From positions 1 through 35,071 of IMG/VR virus record IMGVR_UViG_3300050821_017996: DNA of 35,071 nucleotides. One strand, written 5' to 3'. This document shows positions 1 through 7,961 of the stretch, piece by piece (within the stretch, counting starts at the first letter, position 1; each line of letters begins with the position of its first letter). The position numbers and the translations under genes were made by a program. Below the pieces are notes generated by a model. It was not told the DNA's origin and ran no database searches. It saw only the letters and a list, made by a program, of their open reading frames with translations. Source of the DNA: a virus.

Positions 1-487
1 TGTAGCGAATGCGCACGGCGCCGGTTTGCCGCCGCGCGAAGGGCCAGCGCTGGCCATAGATGGGTTCCACGAAGCCGCGGCGGGCATAGGGGCCGGCAGC
101 GGCCGAGTAGGTCCAGAGGTTCGTCGGCGGCGAGCCCCCGTCCGTGAAGGACTGGAGCACACCGTTGGGATCGATGTACTCGACGCTGAGGACTTCCTGC
201 AGCGGCGGATGGGGCAACTCAATCCGCGCGTCCATCCCGCATGCGCCGATGAACGGAAAGGCGTCGAGCCAGGCTTCCCGCGTTTCCGTGAGCGGCGGCC
301 GGCCGGTCTGCTCGGCAAAGTACGACGCCGCGCCAATGATGTTGACCGCGATCAGGGAATCGTCCAACGCGTTGAGGGAGCGGATGTGAAGCTTCGCGTA
401 GTCGAGGGTCAACGCTGAGACGGGCGGCGACCCATCGGCCACCGAACTAATGAACGTATCGGTGAGCACGAGTTCTGACGTCCTCAT
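1..487 (-). CDS. Head-tail connector protein, gp6-like (3' end cut by window edge)
   Basis: Translating the minus strand from the ATG at 487 gives an uninterrupted 162-codon frame to the window edge. The N-terminal part reads ALTLDYAKLHIRS and continues LIAVNIIGAASYFAEQTGRP, the helical pattern of HK97 gp6 / phiE125 gp8 head-tail connectors, which form the ring below the portal. A later stretch, ELPHPPLQEVLSVEYIDPNG, is also typical of that family. The start overlaps the preceding glycosyltransferase stop by ATGA, so it is translationally coupled. The stop lies outside the window. Plus-strand frames here look like shadows. Family assignment is from remembered motifs, not a search. Confidence 0.75.
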   Translation of the reverse strand, partial: MRTSELVLTDTFISSVADGSPPVSALTLDYAKLHIRSLNALDDSLIAVNIIGAASYFAEQTGRPPLTETREAWLDAFPFIGACGMDARIELPHPPLQEVLSVEYIDPNGVLQSFTDGGSPPTNLWTYSAAAGPYARRGFVEPIYGQRWPFARRQTGAVRIRY

Positions 488-1059
488 GCGACCGCCTCGC
501 CTTTCGGTCGACACAGGTACGTCACGGTCGAATCCCACACGAGCGCGTCGGGCGGATAGTGCGCCAGCGTCGAGACGCAGAAGTCGTAGTCGCACACATA
601 GCGTGAGGACCACTGGCCGAGCCGGGCCGGATCGTTCGGGGTCACGAACTGTGGGCCGCCGTGATTGCCGCAGCGCACCGTCGGCTCGCGCCAGATGACG
701 TCGCCCCACGGCGCAATCATGCGGAACATCAGCGGTCGACCGGGATGCGCCGCGCAGCCCGTACGCATCGCCGCAAAGGCCCCGGGCAGAAAGATGTCGT
801 CGTCGTCGAGGAAGACGAGGTGTGTGCCGGTCGCGTGCAGCATCCCGCGCCGCCGTTCCACGGCGCCCCAATTCCCGCCAGGCGGACACGGAAGAAACGT
901 ATAGCCGCGCCGAACCGCCGCGTCGCTGATGGCGTCGCCATGGCCGACCACGAGCACCTGGTCGTCGGCCGCGAGCGGCTGATCGGCGAGTGACTGCAAC
1001 GCGCGGGTGAGCGACGGCCTCCCGATGGTGGCGACGATGACGGAGAACCGCGGCGTCAT
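484..1059 (-). CDS. Family 2-type glycosyltransferase (GT-A fold)
   Basis: A 191-residue protein that starts FSVIVATIGRPSLTRALQSL, the opening beta-strand and nucleotide-binding loop of GT2 enzymes. The metal-binding acidic patch LVFLDDDDIFLPGAF lies near residue 85. A downstream aromatic and cysteine-rich segment (RYVCDYDFCVST) may form the acceptor side. It probably moves a sugar from a nucleotide donor to a phage or host surface acceptor; donor and acceptor cannot be read from sequence. The start overlaps the upstream glycosyltransferase stop by 4 bases, and it lies last in the glycan cassette before the head-tail connector. It is short for GT2 but contains the catalytic core. Confidence 0.75.
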   Translation of the reverse strand: MTPRFSVIVATIGRPSLTRALQSLADQPLAADDQVLVVGHGDAISDAAVRRGYTFLPCPPGGNWGAVERRRGMLHATGTHLVFLDDDDIFLPGAFAAMRTGCAAHPGRPLMFRMIAPWGDVIWREPTVRCGNHGGPQFVTPNDPARLGQWSSRYVCDYDFCVSTLAHYPPDALVWDSTVTYLCRPKGEAVA

Positions 1060-1733
1060 GCGGCGAGGCCTCGGAGCCGATCGACGGCGTCGCGGACGGC
1101 CCGCGCGTGGGTGCCCTGGAAGTACGTCGGGTCGCGTCGCAGAATGTGCTTGTCCGATTCGACGAAGACCCTGTCGGGATGATGTCCGGCCCAGTCGTGC
1201 TCAATCTCGACCGCCGGGATCATGACGCTGCGCCCGAAGGCCGCCATCACGTCGCGCAGGAAGAGGTCGCCCCAAAAGATCCGCGGGTCCCACACGAAGC
1301 CCAACCGTTCAGCCGCCGCCCGCGAGATGATCGAGAACGGATAGTGGGTCTCGTTCAGCGTCGTGACGCCCAGGTCAAAGAGGCCATCGGGAAAGAGGTT
1401 CGCGGCCGCCAGCACGAGCGCGGGCCAGCCCGGCGTCTTGAAGACCATGTCGTCGTTGCCGCACAACAGGACATCGCCCGTCGACGCGGGCAGGAGTTCA
1501 TTGAAGAAGCTGGGCAAGCTCTGGTAGCCCTGCCGCCGCGGACCCACGATCATCAGATGCCCGAGCGCCGCCAGGAACAGGGCCGTATCGTGATCGTCAT
1601 CGTCCACACGGAAGACCAGTTCGGCGTCATGGTTGAGCGGATGCACTGTTCGCGCGTACGACGCGAGTAACGTCTCGAGCCGCGCGAGGCGCTGACGGGT
1701 CGGGACGAGGACGGAGATCTTAGTGAACGACAT
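1056..1733 (-). CDS. Family 2-type glycosyltransferase
   Basis: A 225-residue protein that opens KISVLVPTRQRLARLETLL, the GT2 nucleotide-sugar-binding start. Two acidic motifs follow, FRVDDDDHDTALF near residue 42 and VLLCGNDDMVF near residue 92; the second sits where the DxD metal site is expected. The C-terminal half, with WGDLFLRDVMAAFG and EIEHDWAGHH, resembles the acceptor-domain part of phage and capsular GT2 proteins. The ATG lies 14 bases inside the preceding small gene, so the two are probably co-translated. Substrate is unknown. Confidence 0.75.
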   Translation of the reverse strand: MSFTKISVLVPTRQRLARLETLLASYARTVHPLNHDAELVFRVDDDDHDTALFLAALGHLMIVGPRRQGYQSLPSFFNELLPASTGDVLLCGNDDMVFKTPGWPALVLAAANLFPDGLFDLGVTTLNETHYPFSIISRAAAERLGFVWDPRIFWGDLFLRDVMAAFGRSVMIPAVEIEHDWAGHHPDRVFVESDKHILRRDPTYFQGTHARAVRDAVDRLRGLAA

Positions 1734-1887
1734 GCAGTTGACGCAGGCGCGTCAGGACATACGCCATTTGTTCTTCGGTCAGTTCGCCCGAGTCGGACGC
1801 GACGAGCGCGACGTTGTTCTCAAACGTGATCGCACACCCGGCGCAGCTCCGGAGATGGGCAGAGAGCGCCGCATACGCCGGCCGCAT
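1720..1887 (-). CDS. Small hypothetical protein
   Basis: A 55-residue protein. The ATG at 1887 directly follows the radical SAM stop (TGAGATG); an in-frame ATG at 1902 would give five more residues but lies inside the upstream gene. It contains a single CAGC pair near residue 15 (LRSCAGCAITF), too little for a full zinc site unless it dimerizes, and a C-terminal helix (EEQMAYVLTRLRQL). No family is recognised. Its position between a radical SAM enzyme and a glycosyltransferase suggests an accessory role in the same pathway, which is inference from context only. Confidence 0.55.
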   Translation of the reverse strand: MRPAYAALSAHLRSCAGCAITFENNVALVASDSGELTEEQMAYVLTRLRQLHVVH

Positions 1888-1888
1888 C

Positions 1889-4747
1889 TCAGTGGCCCGC
1901 ATACGTCAACACGCTGGCCGCCGCCGCATCCGGCAGCACCCCACTTCTCACCGCTTCGTCTTGCCGTTGCCGAATGCGGACGTCCTCGTCCCATTCGGCT
2001 TTCGCCCAGCCTTCCGCCACGAGAAACTGGAACATCTCATTCTTGATGCGAAACATATCCTCGATCGTCGCGCCGTGTGGCCGCACGAGGATCTCGTCGC
2101 GGTCACTGAACCCGACTATCCATTGATTGTCATAGTTGAAATCGACGATCTCGATCCCGCTCTCCTGGGGATGGGTCCACCAGCGACTACCGGGATAGGG
2201 GATGCCCACAGCTAAGTTGCAGGAGTCGAGATAGGGCTTGACGCTCTTCAGCCAGGCCATCGTCTCGCGCGCCGTCTCGACGGTCTCGCCGGACATGCCG
2301 GCCACGAGAAAGGCGATCGTGTAGAAGCCATGCTCCTTGGCCTTCTTGAGTGCGGCGGTGTTCTGAGCAACGGTCGTGCCCTTCTTGTTCGCGTCGAGGA
2401 CTCGCTGACTCCCGGACTCGATGCCGAAGCACGTCACTTTCGTGCTCATCATCTTCAGGGATTCGGCAACATGGTCGTCCATCGTGTTGACACGGGTGTG
2501 GATGCGGCAGGCGAAGTCGTCCGGGCCGAATGCACTCTGAATGGCCGTGGCTAACTCGCGCAGTTTCGTGCGGTGCAGAGAGAATGTGTCGTCCTGAAGC
2601 TTGAAATGCCGCACACCTTTATCCATCACGAGCGCCATCTCGGCGATGATGTTGTGCGGGGAACGCCACCGCGGCGCCTGGCCAATCCAAGGGGTCGAGC
2701 AGTTATGGGTGGCGATGCCGTGCGCGAAGAACGTCTCGTGCCCGGCTACTGAGAGGGGATAGACCTGACCTCGACCCACGAAGGATACGAACTCGACACG
2801 CACCCAGTCGCCAGAAATTCTTTCGCGAGGGCAGCCGCCGAGTGCTTGTTCGCGTTCGTCCGCAGCGCATCTTCCCAAAAGTTGAGCACCGCCCACCCCT
2901 TGCCGAGATAGTCCTGCAACTGGATGGCCATATCTTCCGGCGTATGCCAGTGCCGGGATGAAAAGAGTATCGCGCGGCGCTCCGACACGTGCCGCATATC
3001 CGGATTGCGCCGCTTGCCAGACTGACACGGCCCAATCCAGAATTGCCGGCCACCACAATGGACAATCGGTAAGCCAGCCTGCTCGAAGCAGTCGAACAAT
3101 TCCAACTCTTGCGCGCTCGAGACTGCGCGAGACGGCGGACTGATCCGTCCTTCTCGATAGGCGCGCTTGAGGGATACTGCCATCCTCGCCGCAATCTCCG
3201 GTTGTCGCATTGGGTTGTTGGCCTTCATCCGCTCCGACATCGCTCTTCGACCTGGTGTATCGAGCTTCGGCTTTCGTCGCGGCTTGATCGATGCCCGTGG
3301 TGCAAGCACGTACGGCGTGGCTGGCCGCGTCGGTCCAACGGCCTTTCTTCCGTCGGCGTACTGTTGCCTGACCGTCGCCGTCATCTTGGCGAGCGTGGCC
3401 GGATCGTCCATCGGATTGCCACGCGCCATCCGCGCCATGTGCGCTGCGCGCCACTTCTCGGTGTGCGGGATCGCCCACGGATGATCGAGACGCGCCGCTT
3501 TCTGCGCCGCCATCCGATTGGCCTGATTGGCCCGCGCGGCTTCCGCCAGGCGCGCTCTCACTTCCGGTGTTGGCGTTCGACCGCGATGGGCTCGTGCTAT
3601 CGCTTCGCGCGCGCATGCGTCCGAGCACGTCAACCGGATCCAGCCCTTCGGTGATCGATTGAGATGCTGGACGCCGCAGACGACGCAGAAACGAACCTTC
3701 GCAATCCTCGGCATTCTTCCATCCTTCAGGCGTGACGAAGGGATGGTCAGCAGTCACGCCGAGGACGGTGCCATCCTCTAAGTGAAGATAGACCACATCA
3801 TCAGCCTGACGGGAAGCAATCGCTGTGACTGCGCGAGGCTCTATGAGCCCAGTCGACCGATCAAATGATAGGACGGAATCGCCGGCTTGCAGCCACTCAA
3901 TTGGCTGCTGTGAGCCATCGGCCATGTCAATGAGAGTCCCCTGCACAAAACAGTACGTGCACCGATACGGGCAGCCTCTGCTGCCGATGAGGGACATAAC
4001 AGCGGACGAGGCCTCTGGGTGCGCGGCGTTGGGAAAGTACTTCCGCTTCATCACCGCGACGCCGTCGTTGTAGATATGGTCGAGCGGCAGGAGATCCCAC
4101 GCCGGAAACGGAATCGCGTCGAGGTCCATCGCGTCGGCCTTGTCGCCGTAGTAATACGGCTGGAGCCGGCCGGCGTCCCAGTCGGTCAGCATCTGCAGCG
4201 TCGCGACCTCGCCTTCCATGACGATCACGGTGTCGAAGAGTTGACGGCCGTCCGCCGCGCGATAGTCGCGCCGCGTGGCGAGCGTGCCCTTGTAGTGGTA
4301 CGCGTCCTGTCGGCCGGCTTCTTTGACTTCTTTCGGCTCGTAGGACGGATGCGGCCCACCTGCCACGAGCAGCGCGTCAGGATTCCGGTCTTTGATATAA
4401 GCCGCCAGTTCAAGGGCTTCTCCGAACTGCGGCGTGCAGAAGCCGAACATGTGCACGTCCGCATCCATGACCGCATCGGGGAGGTGGATGTTCCCCTCGT
4501 AGCGCTTGTCGAGCATCGACGTGACGACGATCTCGTGGCCCTGCGCGCGAAGGAGCCCGGCGATGTAGAGCACGCCGAGCGGGATGTTTGTCTTGCTGTC
4601 CGCGAGCCAGGGCGACGACGGCAGAATGCAGTGGATCTTTTTGCGAGGGATGCGCCCGATCGGCAGCCCGGTGCCCGTGATCGTGCCGCAGAGACTCGCG
4701 TCACTCATCTGGTAGCCGGACGACGCCATCGTGAGCGGCTTCGCCAT
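1889..4747 (-). CDS. B12-binding radical SAM enzyme interrupted by an intein (952-residue precursor)
   Basis: Residues about 37-200 look like a cobalamin-binding domain (IPLGVLYIAGLLRAQGHEI, then MFGFCTPQFGEAL and LLVAGGPHPSY). The radical SAM core follows: the cluster motif CxxxCxxC occupies residues 259, 263 and 266. After residue 683 the barrel resumes (KLQDDTFSLHRTKLRELA, then TCFGIESGSQRVLD and GMSGETVETARETM). Residues 266-682 are an intein; removing them leaves a 535-residue enzyme with the cysteine motif restored. Such enzymes perform methyl transfers or rearrangements on sugars, lipids and peptides, and its glycosyltransferase neighbours suggest a glycan or surface substrate. The start forms TAATG with the upstream gene. 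The exact reaction is unknown. Confidence 0.85.
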   Translation of the reverse strand: MAKPLTMASSGYQMSDASLCGTITGTGLPIGRIPRKKIHCILPSSPWLADSKTNIPLGVLYIAGLLRAQGHEIVVTSMLDKRYEGNIHLPDAVMDADVHMFGFCTPQFGEALELAAYIKDRNPDALLVAGGPHPSYEPKEVKEAGRQDAYHYKGTLATRRDYRAADGRQLFDTVIVMEGEVATLQMLTDWDAGRLQPYYYGDKADAMDLDAIPFPAWDLLPLDHIYNDGVAVMKRKYFPNAAHPEASSAVMSLIGSRGCPYRCTYCFVQGTLIDMADGSQQPIEWLQAGDSVLSFDRSTGLIEPRAVTAIASRQADDVVYLHLEDGTVLGVTADHPFVTPEGWKNAEDCEGSFLRRLRRPASQSITEGLDPVDVLGRMRARSDSTSPSRSNANTGSESAPGGSRAGQSGQSDGGAESGASRSSVGDPAHREVARSAHGADGAWQSDGRSGHARQDDGDGQATVRRRKKGRWTDAASHAVRACTTGIDQAATKAEARYTRSKSDVGADEGQQPNATTGDCGEDGSIPQARLSRRTDQSAVSRSLERARVGIVRLLRAGWLTDCPLWWPAILDWAVSVWQAAQSGYAARVGAPRDTLFIPALAYAGRYGHPVAGLSRQGVGGAQLLGRCAADEREQALGGCPRERISGDWVRVEFVSFVGRGQVYPLSVAGHETFFAHGIATHNCSTPWIGQAPRWRSPHNIIAEMALVMDKGVRHFKLQDDTFSLHRTKLRELATAIQSAFGPDDFACRIHTRVNTMDDHVAESLKMMSTKVTCFGIESGSQRVLDANKKGTTVAQNTAALKKAKEHGFYTIAFLVAGMSGETVETARETMAWLKSVKPYLDSCNLAVGIPYPGSRWWTHPQESGIEIVDFNYDNQWIVGFSDRDEILVRPHGATIEDMFRIKNEMFQFLVAEGWAKAEWDEDVRIRQRQDEAVRSGVLPDAAAASVLTYAGH
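2702..3952 (-). other. Intein (417 residues) in the radical SAM [4Fe-4S] motif
   Basis: The intein begins at the cysteine codon 3952-3950 and ends with His-Asn at 2702; the +1 residue is a cysteine. Block A reads CFVQGTLIDMADGSQQPIEW with GDSVLSFD after it. Block B reads GVTADHPFVTPEGW, with the conserved T332 and H335 of the precursor. Block F reads GHETFFAHGIATHN and block G is HN followed by Cys. These are the complete class 1 Hint splicing motifs. The third cluster cysteine serves as intein residue 1, and Cys+1 replaces it after splicing. Between block B and block F the in-frame translation is a low-complexity Ser/Arg/Gly-rich stretch that covers the endonuclease gene in another frame. 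Confidence 0.9.
2746..3714 (-). CDS. EDxHD (Vsr-like) homing endonuclease, nested out of frame in the intein
   Basis: A 322-residue protein, one frame off from the intein. The ATG at 3714 follows AAGGA at ribosome-binding distance. The N-terminus has a zinc-finger-like set of cysteines at 10, 13, 30 and 34. Two repeated DNA-binding-like elements, each with NPM followed by a helix ending in YADGR or YREGR, lie near residues 100-123 and 167-190. The C-terminal catalytic part matches EDxHD endonucleases: AQELELFDCF, then FWIGP, NPDM (238-240), RHWHTPEDM (254-262) and GWAVLNFWEDAL. Its last 20 or so codons overlap the intein C-terminal blocks and look like a by-product of that frame. It likely cuts intein-free alleles to drive homing. 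Confidence 0.8.
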   Translation of the reverse strand: MPRIAKVRFCVVCGVQHLNRSPKGWIRLTCSDACAREAIARAHRGRTPTPEVRARLAEAARANQANRMAAQKAARLDHPWAIPHTEKWRAAHMARMARGNPMDDPATLAKMTATVRQQYADGRKAVGPTRPATPYVLAPRASIKPRRKPKLDTPGRRAMSERMKANNPMRQPEIAARMAVSLKRAYREGRISPPSRAVSSAQELELFDCFEQAGLPIVHCGGRQFWIGPCQSGKRRNPDMRHVSERRAILFSSRHWHTPEDMAIQLQDYLGKGWAVLNFWEDALRTNANKHSAAALAKEFLATGCVSSSYPSWVEVRSIPSQ

Positions 4748-5505
4748 TAGTACGGCGACCCCCCCTCATGTCGGGCCCACAGCGTTCGCGGTTCGATGCC
4801 CTTCGCGCGGAGCTGCGCATGGGCCAGGGCCAGGTCGCGCGGCGCCGCATGCCACGGATGCCAGAACATCGTCTGCGGAATGCGCACGAACTCGGTGCCG
4901 GTCGCGTGCAGGCGGTACTGGAAGTCGGTCTGCGCATGGCCCCAGGCCGTCAGCGATTCGTCGAGCCCGCCGACGCGGTCGAATGCCGAGCGCCGCGCCA
5001 TCCAGACGCCAGCGTCGGTCGCCGTGTAATCGAAGTGGGTGCCGCGCATCACGCCTGGTCCGCAGCGCCGCCAATCGGCGGCCTCGCAGTGCGCGATGTC
5101 GGCGGCCAGGTGACAGCCGTTGCTCGTGACAAAGCCGTCCCAGTCGTCCGGCTTGTCGGCGGCGACGGCGACACACCGTCGAAGGAACTCGCGGTCGAGG
5201 AGATAGTCGGCGCGCGTCATCAGAATCCAGGGCGTCGCCGACGCGCGGACCGCGACGTTCGACGACCACGAGTGCGTCCGCATCGGGTCGCCATGCTTGA
5301 ACGAATACACCCGGGCCGGCATCGGAAATGCGTGGGCCGCGACACGGTCGAGAATCGCCTGCTGACGATCCGCGGTGTCGTTGTCCACGAGGACGAGCTC
5401 GTGGACGCGCGAGAGATCTTGCTGGCGCACGGAGTAGAGCGCCGCGTCGAGATTCGCCAAGCCGAGGCTCTTGAAGTACGTGCAGCAGATCGTCAGGGTG
5501 ATCAT
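4747..5505 (-). CDS. Family 2-type glycosyltransferase
   Basis: A 252-residue protein that starts LTICCTYFKSLGLANLDAAL, a GT2 donor-binding opening. Typical motifs follow: ELVLVDNDTAD near residue 37, TPWILMTRADYLLD near residue 92 as the metal-site region, and RRSAFDRVGGLDESLTAWG near residue 170, which matches the GGxDE acceptor loop of GT2 enzymes. That loop makes this one of the more confident assignments in the cassette. It overlaps its upstream neighbour by ATGA and its downstream radical SAM gene by TAATG. Donor and acceptor are not readable. Confidence 0.8.
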   Translation of the reverse strand: MITLTICCTYFKSLGLANLDAALYSVRQQDLSRVHELVLVDNDTADRQQAILDRVAAHAFPMPARVYSFKHGDPMRTHSWSSNVAVRASATPWILMTRADYLLDREFLRRCVAVAADKPDDWDGFVTSNGCHLAADIAHCEAADWRRCGPGVMRGTHFDYTATDAGVWMARRSAFDRVGGLDESLTAWGHAQTDFQYRLHATGTEFVRIPQTMFWHPWHAAPRDLALAHAQLRAKGIEPRTLWARHEGGSPY

Positions 5506-6128
5506 GCGAGCGCCTCGACGAACTGCGGATACGCGGTCAGCCGAAACACGAACGAGGCGACGTCGAGATGGCGCCAGCGCACCCCCTGCTCCAGCAGCGT
5601 GGCGATGAGTCGCCAGTCCCAGGCGAACTCGGTGAACGGGAATCCGTTCGGAAACAGGTCGTCGAGGACGCGGCGACGGAACAGCGGCTGGCCCAGGTCG
5701 ATGCCCGCGCCTCGCGGCGGCGCGAACCGGAGATCCTTCCGGCCCGCATAGCGGCAGGAGCTGTATACGAACCCGAGACCGGTGTCGGCGTCGAGCGCGG
5801 TGATCAGCGGCCCGAAGTGACCGGGCAGGTACGCGTTGTCGTCCGAGAGGAAGCAGACGAACTCACCGCGCGCGACCCGCAATCCCGCAAAAGCCGGCGT
5901 CATGCCCCAGTCGTTCGCCCTCGTAGCGCAGGTGATGTGCCGAACGCGGGCATCGGCGGTGTGGGCCACGAGTTGATCGATCTCGGCTTCGATCGCCGGA
6001 CCGGGCGCATCGGAGACGATGATCTGTTCGAACTCGGCCAGCTCGTTGTGTTGCACGGCCCGCAGGCAGCGCGCGAGGCACGCGGTTCGGTCATAGACCG
6101 TCGTGACGATGCTCACGCGCGGCGTCAT
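5502..6128 (-). CDS. Family 2-type glycosyltransferase
   Basis: A 208-residue protein that opens VSIVTTVYDRTACLARCLRA. It has FEQIIVSDAPG near residue 36 and GEFVCFLSDDNAYLPGHF near residue 90, the second giving the DD(N) metal-binding site. A later stretch, FAWDWRLIATLLEQG, corresponds to the region after the catalytic base in compact GT2 enzymes. Both ends overlap neighbours by 4 bases, so it is firmly in the operon. Its sequence differs enough from the neighbouring GT2 genes that a recent tandem duplication is unlikely. Confidence 0.75.
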   Translation of the reverse strand: MTPRVSIVTTVYDRTACLARCLRAVQHNELAEFEQIIVSDAPGPAIEAEIDQLVAHTADARVRHITCATRANDWGMTPAFAGLRVARGEFVCFLSDDNAYLPGHFGPLITALDADTGLGFVYSSCRYAGRKDLRFAPPRGAGIDLGQPLFRRRVLDDLFPNGFPFTEFAWDWRLIATLLEQGVRWRHLDVASFVFRLTAYPQFVEALA

Positions 6129-6442
6129 GGAATCCCGGCCTCTCCGTCCTCTCCGGCTGGTCCTTTGAGATGCGCGAAAAATTCTGGGGGAGCACCATCG
6201 TGCGTACCAGCCGGCGGTTTACTGTTGCGTTTGCGTTCGTCCTCAGCGAGCGCCTGCTGTGCGGCGGCTTTCAAGGCATCGGCAAAGAGGTCTAACCGAT
6301 CCCCGCGTACGAACATCTCGTATCGCATGAGCAGGCCGGCATGGGGTTCGATCCGAACTTCCAGCAATGTGCAATCATCCGGCACAAGCCCTCGGGCGAT
6401 CAGTTCCTTTTCGAGCCGCGCCGTATGCACGATCGCGCTCAT
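6125..6442 (-). CDS. Hypothetical protein in glycan cassette
   Basis: A 105-residue protein. The ATG at 6442 overlaps the upstream glycosyltransferase stop by ATGA; longer in-frame starts lie inside that gene and are rejected. The N-terminal two thirds look alpha/beta (TLLEVRIEPHAGLLMRYEMF) and the rest is a charged helix with a Gly/Pro-rich tail. No catalytic motif is visible and no family is recognised. Being coupled on both sides to glycosyltransferases, it may be an accessory or assembly protein for them, but this is only context. Confidence 0.6.
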   Translation of the reverse strand: MSAIVHTARLEKELIARGLVPDDCTLLEVRIEPHAGLLMRYEMFVRGDRLDLFADALKAAAQQALAEDERKRNSKPPAGTHDGAPPEFFAHLKGPAGEDGEAGIP

Positions 6443-7347
6443 GCGGCCACCGCCGATCCCACCGTCGTGAGCACCGTCTGAAGCCGAGCCGCGTAGGTGT
6501 GCGGCGCCAGCCGTTCCATGCACCGCACGCGAATCGCCTCCGCGCTCGCGGTGTCGGTGAGCAGCGCGGTGACGATGGAGACACACTCATCGACGGTGCG
6601 GAACGTCGGCAGCTCGGGCACGAGCGTGGCGATCTCCGGCCGCCATTCGGAGACGACCAGGGCGCCGCACGCGAGGGCTTCGTACACGCGCGGATTGAGC
6701 GAGGTCGCCGGCACGTTGTCGCGGTTGAAGTGATGCTTCTCTCGGAACACGTTGACGACGATCCGCGTCTGTCGATAGAGCGCGGCCGTCGCCGCCGGCG
6801 CGATGTTCAGCCCAAGGCACAACTGCTTCACGACCTGGTCGGACCACTGGCCCCCGACGACGTAGCTCAGAAGTCCGCGCGCCGCGAGCGCCGCGAGATA
6901 CCGATCGCGCGCCGGATTCCCGCCGCCGATGAAGCCGACGGCGTGGATGCGTTGCGCATCGCCTGGATAGTGGACATGAGGGTCGTAACAAACGGGGAGA
7001 TAAGCGGAGCGTGGATGCCGGTGCAGCGTTGCCGGGTCGTTGACGAAGACGTGATCGAACTTGCCTGACCAGGTGCTCGTGTCGTCGACTTCGTACGGCT
7101 CGTCAAGAATCCAAAGAGCCGACGTCGGCGCCGCGACGCGCGGACCCCACTGTTGGAACCGCCGACCGTGAACCACGAACAGCAAATCTGGCGCGAAGGC
7201 GCGGACGCGCGCGGGCAGGTCAGGCACGTTCCAGTCGGCGTGCGCATACTCGATCCCGAGATCGCCAGCCGCGTGCACCAGGCCGTCCGTGAAGACCGAG
7301 CCGCAGCTCAAGAACTGATAGTCCACGCCGAAGACGCGCGGCCTCAT
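6439..7347 (-). CDS. GT-B type glycosyltransferase (family 1-like, CgeB-like)
   Basis: A 302-residue protein from the ATG at 7347 (ATGA overlap). It starts RVFGVDYQFLSCGSVFTDGL and has a Rossmann-like APDLLFVVHGRRF segment. The C-terminal half carries HAVGFIGGGNPARDRYLAAL and the GT-B donor-binding pattern SLNPRVYEALACGALVVSEW, in which the glutamate contacts the nucleotide-sugar ribose, followed by TFRTVDECVSIV. This matches Glyco_trans_1_2 / CgeB-type proteins. It is the only clear GT-B enzyme in a cassette otherwise made of GT-A enzymes, consistent with a multi-step oligosaccharide pathway. Confidence 0.75.
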   Translation of the reverse strand: MRPRVFGVDYQFLSCGSVFTDGLVHAAGDLGIEYAHADWNVPDLPARVRAFAPDLLFVVHGRRFQQWGPRVAAPTSALWILDEPYEVDDTSTWSGKFDHVFVNDPATLHRHPRSAYLPVCYDPHVHYPGDAQRIHAVGFIGGGNPARDRYLAALAARGLLSYVVGGQWSDQVVKQLCLGLNIAPAATAALYRQTRIVVNVFREKHHFNRDNVPATSLNPRVYEALACGALVVSEWRPEIATLVPELPTFRTVDECVSIVTALLTDTASAEAIRVRCMERLAPHTYAARLQTVLTTVGSAVAA

Positions 7348-7961
7348 GCGACACGCCCCAGTCGGTCGAGCTCGTCGTGCAGCGTGTCGACGGGGAAACA
7401 TTCCAGCGCACTGCCCGGCGTGCAGTTGACGACCGTCACGCCGATCGCCGCAAGCGGCTCGACGAGACTCGGGAAGGCCGCGAGCATCTGCGGATACGGC
7501 GACGCGTTCGGACCGGGATGATCGGCGTGCCAGTGCTTGCGGCCGTCCGGGGCGTCGCTCAGGTCGTAACCGAGCAACACAATCCGCGCCGCGCCGAGAT
7601 GCACCGCGAGGTTGATGGCTTGATAGCCCGAGTTCATGCCCGTGCGTAAGCCGGTCGGGTCGAGCTCGAGTCCGAGCGGCCCGGTGTTCTTGAGCACCTG
7701 GACGTCGGGATAGAGGGTGGGCAGCATCGGCGCGACCGAGTACTTCAGCCCGGTGAAGGTCGGCGCGCCCTTCTCCCAGCCCCACCACTTTCGATCGGCA
7801 GCGTAGAGCGCACCGGCCCACGGCGCGAGCCTGTAACTGTTGTTGATGGCGATGACGCGCGCGCGCCCGCGGCAGGCGTTGACGTCCGCCGTCGTCAGTG
7901 ACGGACCGGCGCCGAGCAGCACGCACGTCTCGCCGTTCCACAGTTTCGGAACCGTCGTCAC
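7344..7961 (-). CDS. DUF115 / MptE-like protein, putative glycan-modification enzyme
   Basis: A 205-residue protein with a GTG start that overlaps the upstream stop by GTGA. The N-terminal CVLLGAGPSLTTADVNACRG carries the GPSL loop, and ARVIAINNSYRLAPWAGALY follows. The middle has RTGMNSGYQAINLAVHLGA and then ARIVLLGYDLSDAPDGRKHW. This layout is seen in DUF115/MptE-like proteins and related phage proteins found with sialic-acid or flagellin-glycan genes. The reaction is uncertain: a transferase acting on a nucleotide-activated sugar is the best guess from the glycosyltransferase context. The GxGPSL loop and GYDLS strand are the best-supported parts. Confidence 0.6.
   Translation of the reverse strand: MTTVPKLWNGETCVLLGAGPSLTTADVNACRGRARVIAINNSYRLAPWAGALYAADRKWWGWEKGAPTFTGLKYSVAPMLPTLYPDVQVLKNTGPLGLELDPTGLRTGMNSGYQAINLAVHLGAARIVLLGYDLSDAPDGRKHWHADHPGPNASPYPQMLAAFPSLVEPLAAIGVTVVNCTPGSALECFPVDTLHDELDRLGRVA

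Noticed and set aside
26-418. Plus-strand frame at the left edge
   Set aside because: The minus strand here encodes a recognisable gp6-like connector coupled by ATGA to its neighbour.
2703-3194. Third-frame minus-strand frame inside the intein
   Set aside because: Covers the same DNA as the endonuclease and the intein, with no recognisable motif; shadow frame.
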